From Branchiostoma floridae (Eukaryota > Chordata > Leptocardii > Amphioxiformes > Branchiostomatidae): 64,000 bases of DNA. Below the pieces are notes generated by a model. The model made no database searches, was not told the origin of the DNA, and was given only the letters and a program-made list of their open reading frames with translations. The stretch is taken from the NCBI RefSeq assembly GCF_000003815.2, contig NC_049979.1, positions 32,734,395 through 32,798,394 of the forward strand, in the 5' to 3' direction. This document shows positions 11,421 through 20,929 of the stretch, piece by piece (positions within the stretch are counted from its first letter, which is position 1; each line of letters starts with the position of its first letter). A program made the translations under genes and the position numbers.

Positions 11421-12007
11421 TTATTCCAAACGATGTTGTTTAGCAAGTTGAATATCAGCCTCTACCATCTCACCGACTAGTTCTTCGAATGTCTTACACG
11501 CGCAATATATCCTTCGGTTCTGCCGGGGGGACGNNNNNNNNNNNNNNNNNNNNNNNNNNNNNNNNNNNNNNNNNNNNNNNNNNNNNNNNNNNNNNNNNNN
11601 NNNNNNNNNNNNNNNNNNNNNNNNNNNNNNNNNTCAGCCGTGTATTTTGCAAGAGAAAAGGACACGTTTACGTGACTTTGAGCTGCGAGATTATAAATCT
11701 CATCAGACTGGACTTCAGATATAATATTGACGAGAAACATGTCAGTCATGTCACCGTAGTGCAGATAGAAGTTGTCCGCTTCTGTGTGGGTCATCTCATT
11801 TTTCTGGAGATGTTTAATTCTACCAGAGTTGAATGCAGAAGATCGTCTAATGATTCCAGGAACTATATAGCACTTCTCTATCATCAATTCGGCCAGGTAT
11901 GACCCATTTTGTCCACTAATTCCCGTAATCAAGGCCACCTTAGAAGTGAATTCGGGTTCTTTGCTTTCGCCTCTATCCATTCTGGACTCAGCTAATTGGT
12001 TTTCCAT
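11421..12007 (-). CDS. GDP-mannose 4,6-dehydratase-like (GMD), middle hidden by gap
   Basis: GMD converts GDP-mannose to GDP-4-keto-6-deoxymannose, the first cytosolic step of GDP-fucose synthesis. The visible N-terminal 124 residues have the extended-SDR Rossmann start [17 protein letters not shown] (G-x2-G-x2-G), then [19 protein letters not shown] and [10 protein letters not shown]. On the other side of the gap, reading 11492 down to the TAA at 11423-11421, the frame gives [16 protein letters not shown], which matches the GMD C-terminal helix. Roughly 220 residues of the usual ~370 must lie in the 100-N gap, so its real length is larger. The start at 12007 is favoured because an acceptor (TTCTTTTTACAG) ends at 12018, so the open frame further upstream is intron. 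The visible coding exon crosses positions where vertebrate GMDS, as I remember it, has introns, suggesting an intron-poor paralogue. Substitutions (Gln-Asp-Gly to Gln-Asn-Gly; Val-His-Gly to Val-Pro-Gly) make activity uncertain. Confidence 0.82.
11534..11633. other. Assembly gap, 100 N
   Basis: Exactly 100 Ns, the usual placeholder for a gap of unknown size. It interrupts the GMD-like coding region. Confidence 0.98.
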
Positions 12008-12109
12008 TGTTTCCAGCCTGTAAAAAGAATAGCATTTGAAAGGTTTGAAATGTTTTCGAATTTTTGTCATACAAAAACAATGTACAAATCGAATATATTC
12101 ATACACACA

Positions 12110-15100
12110 CAGGGATGCGTTGTAACTTGACTTGTGGAATTAAAAAAAAAATGCCATGCAGAAGCTGAGAACTGTTCAGAATTTAGATTCAGTAAGTCTT
12201 TTTATTTATTTAACCAGGCAATTACACATAGACAAATCTCATGTAATGTTTTTTTCAATAGAAGACAGACCAATTCAGTAATTTGATGTTTAAAAACTTT
12301 TTTTCATGTGATTTTGTTTAACATCCAGGCTTTTTCCAAAATACGCACCGGCAAGCTTTTTTTCAGAAGCTTTCTTGTTTCCTAACTGGTTTCCATCTTT
12401 TTTGTGCCAACTTCGTGTCTTTTTGCTGCTGATGATCACACGACATTGGAACCACATTTAAAAAGTAAAAACAAGACTTTCCTCTCAAACTTTCTAGCGG
12501 GGAAAATTCGAGAATATCACTCTAGCCATGACTTGAATGATTTGTCGTATAGTTTGAATACCTTTAGTTTTCCATTTTTTTTCAAGCAGTACACATTTGT
12601 AACCATTCCCAAGAAAACTTAGTTTTCCTCGTCCTCACATTTCGACAAAACATTAACAAGAACATCCAATGATGCTTTGCCTGTCATAACAACTTTATCC
12701 ATATCTAAAGTTCAAGATGAAACGTTTCAAACATTACAGAGTTGGGCAAGCATAACCTTTCTTGAAATTTCTAGATGAGTAAAGCAAATCCATTCAGGAA
12801 CAGAATTCTTGCAATATCGTTTGTCTTGTCAGATTTCAATAAAGGTATGAAACCAATTCTTATCTTAACTTAGCAATAAATATAAGAGTGCATTCCTTGA
12901 TTTTCTAGCGGAAAACAACAACAGAAAATACAAGAATAGATGAGAAGCAAGTCCTTGCATGCCCCAAAGTCTAACTATAACAATAAAAAAGAAGCATCCT
13001 TTTCTCAAAATTTCCTGATACTGAAAACACGACCTTTCAAGAATTGTTTCTATTTGTATAGTCTCTACTTGTTTTTCTTTTGGTTTAAATGTCTTGTTTT
13101 TTTGTTTTCCTAAATAGATTATTCAAGAAAGGCAAAAAACAAATTCTTGAATTTTTTAACTGTCAATAACAAAAAAAAACTCCCCTATTTGCAAGTGTCA
13201 TTTCAAAACATGTGTTATTTCTCTATTTATGTTTATACTAACGATTTGGTGGTCATATGTTGTTTAGGAGCTTCTATAGCACGCCTAAAAGCTCCGTCCT
13301 CAGTTGCCCAATAGCGTTGTTAAATAGGATTATCTAGGAAGTAATGCGTGGTCAAATTATCGTTATCTTGCATTACACTCATGCAACCCGACAAGATAAC
13401 GCCATTTTCGCCAAGGCCAGCTTTTTAAAATTGGACTTGTTTACCGGTTTTGTAAATTATGCGAAGTTATAGAATATAGAACCAGAGTTCCACAAACACA
13501 TCTCTTCGCCAAATAATCATGCCTTTGTTCAAGACTATTAGGTCTCATTCATGTAGTACTATTTTTAAAAGAGCACCTACCCCAAAGCAAACGACTGCAT
13601 GAACGTATGTTTGTAGCAGTTGAAAATTCTATTTATCTATCCCATCTAACCACGGGTATTGATGTTTACAAACACACATACATTCTACTGCAGTACCGAA
13701 GGAAAATGGCCATTCCACTCGGAACATTTGACAACTTTCAATGTCTCAAAAGATTAGAATGAGGAAAAGCATGTTTCCATTGCTACAGTCTCGTTAGCAC
13801 ATCATTAGCGTATGACCCACACCCGCCCTCTCTCAGTGGTTAAGTCATGTTCAGGGACCCCCAGCAAAGTGGGTGTTGGCTCCCCTAGCAACACATAGCA
13901 ACCAACTTTGACCCCGATTTTGACAGATTTTCCCTATTGTTCACTAATTGCCCCCTCTCCACCTACTGTGAAAACTTTTCAGGTGGGGTGCTGCTGGGCC
14001 AGGTGAGAAGGTACCTGGCACCCCAAGTAGTGTGAATGGCCATCATACAGGGCTGTCTGAGAATACAAGCTAGGATGTGTATTGAAAGAAATTGAACTAG
14101 AAAGGCCAGATTTTCAAAGAAAATGCAGGATGTTTCTGAAGGGAAAAGAAAATTCGTCACAAAAGAAATAAAAAAAACATTGTCAAACGTATGATGCCCT
14201 GTACGCAGATGAAAGCGTTGTTTGTATAAGATATAACGTTATGCTTAGAAAAGATAAAACTTAGAAAGGTGGATCTATCCTCATTGCTTGTACCAGCATT
14301 ACAGAATAGCGATTTAAAAAAATGTTATAATCAGTTTTAGCCTACATCACATCACTTTTTTCTGGCTGGCGATAGAAGAAACAAAAATAACACACGCCAG
14401 TAGGCCAGTAAAACAATGCTAAGTATCTTTTCCTTCAGAAACGTAACGATGTGTTCAAATTCAAATACATTTACTGTGTCTACAAACGTCTAGTGTTTTT
14501 AGCTTGTAAGTTTGGTAACATCAGATCCACATTTTGACAATTCACACAGCATAGTTGAAATTGATTCAAACACTAATTTGTACCAAACAGTTCGGAGAAA
14601 TCTGAGTTTTCCTTGACTTAGTTGCTCGCTTGCGCAAGATAGTTGTCTTTAATAGAAAAAGGGATTCAACACTCTAAAAGATTTCTTCGATGAACTTGCA
14701 GAGAAAAAAACATTAGAAATTTCAGACGAATTGCCCACCAACCCCGTTGTTTCCTTTGTTAGAATTATGGATACACATGTGCATTTTGCTTAGTTTTATG
14801 TATAGTCTCTTATATTGCATAGGCCTGGCCATCATTTTCTTGGAAACTAGTGTTTTACAACTGTAATTGAGAACATGTAATAGAGTAAAGAGAATTATTT
14901 ACACCAACTATGCTTGAAACATGTTTAGCAAATGTTTTTAAAAGCAACCCAAGCTGCGTCTGGAGCCAGGTTAAGGTGTGAACAACCCTTGAACTACCCA
15001 TTGTTCTGGCCAGGTAGTCTGCTTTCCTACTGTGAGGGTGCTATGTCAACAAGTTAATTGGCCATATTGTTCACAAATCACAACAAGAAGATCAGATTTC

Positions 15101-15630
15101 AGATCTACAGATGCCAAAAGTTAAAATTTTGTAGAAGTTTTTTTTATTAAGTTGTGCACGCTGAGACAACATTTTTCCAACTTACGAAACATATGGGTGG
15201 AAAGGAGACAAATTGCACAACAATCTCCTGTTGAGACCATTTTCTTTGAGGATTCCAGTGCTAAGCTATGGCTTCATGAATATTTCCAAGGGTCTTTTTT
15301 TGTCAAAATTTTGTAAATATCATAAGATATCTTTCTTCTAATTACAGTTATAGATATGGTCTCAACAGGATGTTGTAGATTGGTCTTAGCTGCATCCGTA
15401 CATCCCAAATTTGTACTGAAAAAGTATTTCTGTGCGATGCACAAGGTGTTTGAAGGTAACAACATTGTCAAGTGCTTATTATATTAATATTGAGATATGC
15501 ATACGGTATATGTGAAATGAATGTAGTCAGATTGCATCTAATCAATATTTAGCTTCAAAACATGTCACCAATTCCAGACAGAAACATCAAGAAATCGTTG
15601 TACAACGCATGAAAGTAAGGGCAGCAGTTA
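12110..15630. other. Intron/intergenic sequence upstream of the GMD-like gene
   Basis: No coding exon or recognised repeat. This is probably the 5'-leader intron and upstream region of the GMD-like gene on the minus strand, since its coding exon is preceded by an acceptor at 12018. I could not pick out the leader exon. Confidence 0.4.
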
Positions 15631-15677
15631 ATTAGGCTGAAAGGCCGAAACATGACTTAGGGTTACTGAGCTCCTAT

Positions 15678-15829
15678 TACCGTCACCAGTGATGGTTTCT
15701 CTTTCACGGAGAAACCATCACGGCCCCGCACTGAACCGAACCAGGACCAGGTCCGGAGGTGGCTCAGGACGGTTTGTGGAAATACCATCATACGCCCTTT
15801 ATTTCCTCTTTAGACCGGTGACGGTTAAG
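15678..15829. repeat. Hairpin nested in a wider inverted repeat
   Basis: A perfect 12-bp stem TGATGGTTTCTC / GAGAAACCATCA (15690-15701 and 15709-15720) encloses a 7-nt loop. An outer inverted pair, TACCGTCACCAGT at 15678 and ACCGGTGACGGTT at about 15815-15829, surrounds it. Confidence 0.6.
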
Positions 15830-15849
15830 CGTCATATGAGCCTTTTTGG

Positions 15850-16590
15850 AGTACAATGAATAGACCGCTGTTATAAGGGTCCTGCAAGCTTCCCGAGTTG
15901 ATGTCTGATGTCCTCGACAGACTGACTGACTGTTAGACCTGGGTATTTGGACTCTCAAAGAAGTACTGGTGTACCAATATCATAGCATGGACAATAGTGA
16001 TCTAATGAGGTTATTTGGTTTGAATATATAGCCCTGAGCCCTAGAGACACTTGTTCATGCTTCTCTCCCCTGGAAACAATTATCAGGTCAATGACATGTG
16101 TATCATCAGGATAATCAATTAGTTCTGCTGCACCTTTGATTTGTCTTTAAGTTGAGAGGTCATCTTTGTGCTAAAAGCCGGAGACTGAGGCAGGGGGTTA
16201 ATTTGGTGTGACTGGCCCATGTCAGGGCAAGTAGATCAGGATAATTTGCTACAGTCTGAGGGGCTTGAATGATAAATGATGATTAATGGTCCACACACAT
16301 TGGTAGGGTAGCATTGGTGCCCAATTGCCTTGGGATCTTGACTAACAATTTCTCGAGTTATATGCTGTTCACCAGCATATAGACCCATACAACCAATAAC
16401 ATTACTCTTCTGGCGAAGAGAATCATGCCCACAAATCTTATTAAAACTCAGACCAGCGGGATAAAGGACTGGGAAGGTCTGGTCTCTTACTTCGGGGAAA
16501 CTTCGAATTGGTTCCACATGACTTATTCTCTCCCTTTTGCTGCTTGAGTCAGGGTTAATTTGGTGTAACCAGGTCACCACCTTCCCTCAC
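15850..16590. other. No gene seen
   Basis: Mostly non-repetitive. A TTAATTTGGTGT(G/A)A motif occurs at about 16199 and 16556 and again at about 48808. The 114-codon minus-strand open frame at 16236-16580 overlaps a repeat-like segment (TTCTGGCGAAGAGAATCATG) and shows no domain. Confidence 0.35.
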
Positions 16591-16679
16591 TGGTGAACTG
16601 TACATGTCCAGACATATAGAGTATCATGTAACATTACATTTCTCCTTCACCCTGTGTGCTTCTCCGGGATAAGCTACCC

Positions 16680-17460
16680 TAAGTAATTATTTTAAATAGA
16701 TAGTGATTTACATAATTTGCATCTCATTATGTTGATGATCACCCAAAGTACCTACCTACCCAAAAATAAAGAATATCGATCAATCCCCTCAGGGGTTATC
16801 CATCTAAAAAGTTACGAACTATAAGACCCACTGCAGTTCCAAACAAGCTGCTAGGAGGCCCAAAATTACACCAATCACTCCTAGTCCCAACAGCTATCCA
16901 CTATTAAAAAATCATGAACCTGGCACTTCTGGAAAATTTAGGCGCAAATTTTGATGCTCACTTGCAGTACCAAAACAAGTTGCCAGGAGGCCCATTATCG
17001 AACTTGACCTTCCTTTTTGTGTCCCCTACCTATCAACCAAATATCATTAGTATCCATCAAGAACGTCTTGAGTTATCTTGCATACAGAAAACGCACTTAC
17101 ATACAAAGCCAGCTACAGCACCATAGGTAAAAGGTAGCTAAACCATTCTCGCACATGACAATCCTTTCTACAACCGCTACACACCTGCCAAATATCATGA
17201 AAATCGCCCAGCTGCATTTTGACTTATGCTTCCCGAAAAAACACCCAAAAAAATAATAAGCTCGCTACCATACCGTAGAAAAACGCCAGGTAACCCATTT
17301 TCGAACTAGGCATGCCTATCGACAACCGCTACACACCTGCAAAAAATCAAAAAGTTCCGTCCACAATTTCTCGACTTATATCCTGTTGACCTACATACAG
17401 ACCCAAGTCGGCAAAATCATTATCTTCTTGGCGAAGATGATAAGGGCATAGGCAGCTTGC
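16680..17460 (+). repeat. Dispersed repeat family C
   Basis: Blocks such as AAATATCAT.A..ATCCAT, CTCGAGTTAT..TGTTGACC.ACATA, ACCAAAACAAGTTGCCAGGAGG and TTCTTGGCGAAGATGATAA recur around 44520-45020 and 50200-50887, and inverted at 31025-31760. Poorly coding and probably an old DNA-transposon family; the class was not determined. Confidence 0.6.
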
Positions 17461-17538
17461 AAATGTGACATTTTCTCCTTTTGCGACCTCTTGCAAGGCT
17501 CAATAGAACCGAGAGACATAGATACATATAGATTCATT

Positions 17539-17581
17539 TATATATATATATATATATATATATAGATAGATATAGATAGAT
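17539..17581. repeat. Microsatellite (TA)n(GATA)n
   Basis: About 12 TA dinucleotides run into imperfect GATA/TAGA units. Confidence 0.9.
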
Positions 17582-17584
17582 GCA

Positions 17585-18200
17585 TTAACAACTCCAATAC
17601 ATGTAGCATAATACTGTTTGTAGTAAAAGGATGCAAAAATAGCAGATTCCATTAATACTAATACGTCCTCTTTTGCTGTTTTGTATATTTGACGTAGAAG
17701 GTTCCTAATTCTATCAATATCGGTCACAAACATACACGCAAACACACAAAATAACCATTCTTTTGCGATAATTAATAAAAACATACAGTAGATATGAATA
17801 TTATTTAGATAGATTAGTGTGACCTCTTAGACATACATACAAATATAACATATATACATACTAAGGTTTAAAGAAAGACAGCTGAATGTAATGTACTTAT
17901 ACTTTATCCAGGAGAGATCAGAAACATTTTTGTCATCTCGTCGTGTATACATATTTTCAAAATTCAACAACTTTTACAATAATATCCAAATTCAAACGTT
18001 GCCTAAAGAAAAAAGCACCTAATACAAGCTGATAAAGAAAACGGCATGTAATCATTCCACTTTTCGTCATTATTCACCATTATGTTTTGCATCAATGAAT
18101 TTACATTTTCAGAATTATGTAGTTCATCACAAGAGGTTTTTAAGACGCATAAAAATGTCCTAGTACGTTTCTGCATCCTATATTTCAGATCTAATTTTTT
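17585..18200. other. No gene seen; upstream of the arylsulfatase exon
   Basis: AT-rich. The pyrimidine-rich end (TTGTTTATTGACTTACTTCTCAG, ending at 18230) is a likely acceptor, so this is probably an intron in the 5' leader of the arylsulfatase gene. Confidence 0.4.
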
Positions 18201-18231
18201 GTTTTTTTTGTTTATTGACTTACTTCTCAGA

Positions 18232-18389
18232 ATGAAACTTGGAACTGGTCTGTTTGGTAATGCTTGTCGGTTTATGTTGCATCGCCGCATAGGCCTTTTT
18301 ATTGTGCTCTGCACTGTGCTGTTGGTGATAAGGCAGTCGTCATATTTTCTTACTGACATCGATTCAAGCCGCTTTCTCAAGTCTGCAAG
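18232..18389 (+). CDS. Arylsulfatase B/I/J-like, first coding exon
   Basis: It encodes the first 52-53 residues. A short basic cytosolic-side stretch (R-F-M-L-H-R-R) precedes a hydrophobic segment at about residues 21-33 (G-L-F-I-V-L-C-T-V-L-L-V-I), which would act as a signal peptide or type II signal anchor and send the enzyme into the secretory pathway, as expected for a sulfatase. The ATG lies one base after an acceptor AG (18229-18230). The exon ends at a consensus donor AG|GTAAGT (GT at 18390) in phase 2. Joining to the next exon at 18524 keeps the frame through a split arginine codon and leads directly into the sulfatase signature, which is the main support for this exon. The open frame from 18082 on the same strand is probably intron read-through. 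Confidence 0.7.
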
Positions 18390-18523
18390 GTAAGTCTACA
18401 TAATATACCTATGTTTAAATATAACTAATTTTGGATCATCATTACCCCATACCTATAAGGTATCTTTTGCAATCTTTTATCGATGTGATAATGATTCTTA
18501 CGACCGTCTATTTTTACCACTAG

Positions 18524-18646
18524 GATCGGACCAGTAGCAAACAAAAGGAAAAGTAAACCACACATCGAATTCATCTTGGCAGACGATTATGGATGGAATG
18601 ACATTGGATACCATGGCTCATTTATACAAACACCTAATCTTGACAG
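18524..18646 (+). CDS. Arylsulfatase B/I/J-like, second coding exon
   Basis: It encodes 41 residues with the sulfatase N-terminal signature K-P-H-I[18 protein letters not shown]...T-P-N-L-D. The Asp-Asp pair supplies ligands for the active-site calcium in the sulfatase family. The W-N-D-x-G-x-H-G-S form is typical of arylsulfatases B, I and J, which remove sulfate esters (ARSB acts on N-acetylgalactosamine-4-sulfate). An acceptor ACCACTAG precedes it at 18523 and a donor AG|GTAAAA follows (GT at 18647), again phase 2. The next exon should bear the C-x-P-S-R cysteine that is converted to formylglycine. I did not find it in the rest of the window, so either the following intron is very long or the gene is broken. 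A family A element sits in the sequence just downstream. Confidence 0.85.
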
Positions 18647-18782
18647 GTAAAAGGCTAGGAAATTTCTGGCCTTGATTAAAGAACATTATTTTTAACAAGA
18701 AATTGAATTTTTTGCTGCTAAAGGGAATATAGTATTACAGTAAAGAGCACACGAAAATTGAAGGAGAAAAAAAATAATCACA

Positions 18783-19670
18783 TACGGTTTCTAAAAGGCA
18801 AATTTTACAAAAAAACACTAATTTTGGTTTAAACAAGGGGATTTTAAGATTTTGTTGTTAAATCAAACTTCTTTTCATATATCTTTAAGATACAACACAT
18901 CTTAGTAAAACAATGAAAATAAAATAGTAATGAATTATGCTCATGAGATGACGTAATTGGTCAAAATCCAAGATGGCCGACAATATCATGATAAAATGTA
19001 TAACAAGCTTATTTTCACTCGGATTTTATCACTACTTGGTATTTTTTATTCATGTGAACGTTTTTAGTCCATTCTCATGGGGTTTTAGCGTTATATGTTT
19101 AAAAGAAATATCTTAAGACATTTAAGGTTGATAATCCAAGATGGCGGATAGCTAAACTACAGATGACTTACTTTTACGACATCATTTCTTCTGCTCAGCC
19201 CCCTTGACGAGGATTAATAGCAGTGCGCATGTTTTGTTAGTTACGGGTGATAGTGCCTTAAAACACAGGGAAGATAAAGGCAAAACACCAAAGGACATAA
19301 ACAACTGATGGGTGCAAGGGACAAGACAAGTGAGTGCGGTGGGTTAGTGTTATTTACATATATACAAAGACGTCGGATTTGATAACATAAGTCTTATAAC
19401 ACTTGAATATTGATAAGAAACTTGTGTGAAATTGTTTGGGTATTATGGGGATTCCCCGTTTTAGCCCAAACCAAGTAATGTCGTCATAATTACGTCATAT
19501 TACGTCATAACGATATAAAAATTTAAGGACTTATAAAACTCGATTAGCACATCCCCCTGCAATTTTGGTTATTGTACGGTAAGCCGTTTTAAAAATACGA
19601 AGGGGGGTCGAATGAGCCCCCCCCCCCGCTCCAGTCCAGGGAATGCCCCAAAAGCCCATTCTGGATAGCG
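18783..19670 (+). mobile_element. TTAA element, family A (5' truncated), in the arylsulfatase intron
   Basis: It matches 28917-29630 block by block (GGCAAATTTTAC, TTTGGTTTAAAC, TCAAAATCCAAGATGGCCGAC, ATTACGTCATATTACGTCATAA, TACGAAGGGGGG, CCAGTCCAGGGAATGCCC). It ends CCCATTCTGGATAGCG followed by TTAA at 19671-19674. The left terminal repeat is missing. Confidence 0.7.
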
Positions 19671-19989
19671 TTAATTCTCAATTGTTAAGAAAAATATACT
19701 ACTTATCAAACTATACATAGTACTTCGAATAGAGAAGATGATGGAATAACTTGTTGCAGAGTAGAATCATTCCATTCAAGATAAGAAATTAATTCCACCT
19801 TACGACCTCGCTTCTTGTTGCCATTTAATCAAACCTCAAACCGCATCTGAGATAACTTCTTTAAAAACTTCTTAGAGACGATTTAATTTTTAAATTTGTT
19901 TTTCATTTCCAATGTTTTATTATAGGCTTGATGCCTTCTTTCTTTTCCTTTCAGTTACTAGTGTTTAGTAGTTCAGTTACAAATGTTTG

Positions 19990-20200
19990 GTCAATATCCT
20001 ATTTCAGGTAGAATATGTTTTAGGATGCCCAGATTTAGTCATCAAGTTTTCAACTGGGACATTGTTTATCTTTTCAACTTCTGTATTAGACAAGATTTAT
20101 GATACTTTTATATGTAGTTATTTTTTACTTGTTATGACCTGTACTTAGCTCGGTTGGGCAAAACTTTACAATAAAGCCAATGTCTTCATTCATTCATGTA
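19990..20200 (+). repeat. LINE-like 3' end with AATAAA and ATTC tail
   Basis: AT-rich 3' UTR-like sequence ends ...GGGCAAAACTTTACAATAAAGCC and then a short ATTC repeat (about 20188-20196). Its upstream half matches 5230-5330. Confidence 0.55.
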
Positions 20201-20204
20201 CACA

Positions 20205-20905
20205 TATCTCCACTCCAGTACACCAACAGTGGAGACTTCCTTCAAAGGTGCAGCACAGGTTGTGAGGAGGATGGCTGGGAACAAAGCTAGCAACTGTCAA
20301 GTGCTCTTCTGCTGAAGTACTAACTCTAGCCTACAGTCCTGCATATTCATGATCAGCAGTACCACAGTCAGTGTATACTGATGCATGCGACCATCCTGAG
20401 TCTTCATCTTTTCTCGCATGTAACCCAACAGTTTATTAAACAACAGCTAACAACATTGTTGGGATGAGGCATGGCTGTCCCAGTTATCAGTGTGACATGA
20501 TATTTCTTGAACATATTGTTTTGTATTTATTTTAAGATTGTTCAAACTTCGTAGGGTAGATTTCAAAGTGAATGTGTGTTCAATGTTACTTTGGTGTTTT
20601 TCTTATACAGGAAATGGTTCATTACAAGGACTCAAAACCCACACCAAAAAGTCTAACACGCAGGCACTGAGGGAGACAACCTTACCCTGGGGCCATGAGA
20701 GCATTGGACTCAGATGTATTTTGGAATGGGGAGTTTCTTTATTACACGCAAAAGCAGTTCCATAGTATACAATCTCTGGCAAGTCTGGCAGATGTGTTTA
20801 GAATGTATAGATTGACATTAATGTACACATAACATACAGATATCAGCTGTTCTTTTTTTAAAATCAAATAATGATAAAACAGCATTGCTAGACATGTAGC
20901 AGTTA
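20205..20905 (+). repeat. Diverged copy of the segment at 6165-6905
   Basis: See the partner entry. The acceptor-like TTCTTATACAG at about 20611 and the open frame after it (L-Q-G-L-K-T-H-T-K...L-R-E-T-T...G-L-R-C) are retained in both copies. Confidence 0.6.
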
Positions 20906-20929
20906 ATTATTGAGGGAGGAAAGATGACA

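Noticed and set aside
12008-12106. Upstream extension of the GMD-like frame to 12106
   Set aside because: A strong acceptor ends at 12018, so the extension is intronic.
18082-18231. Longer N-terminus for the arylsulfatase from 18082
   Set aside because: The extension is AT-rich, lacks family similarity and lies before a good acceptor at 18230.
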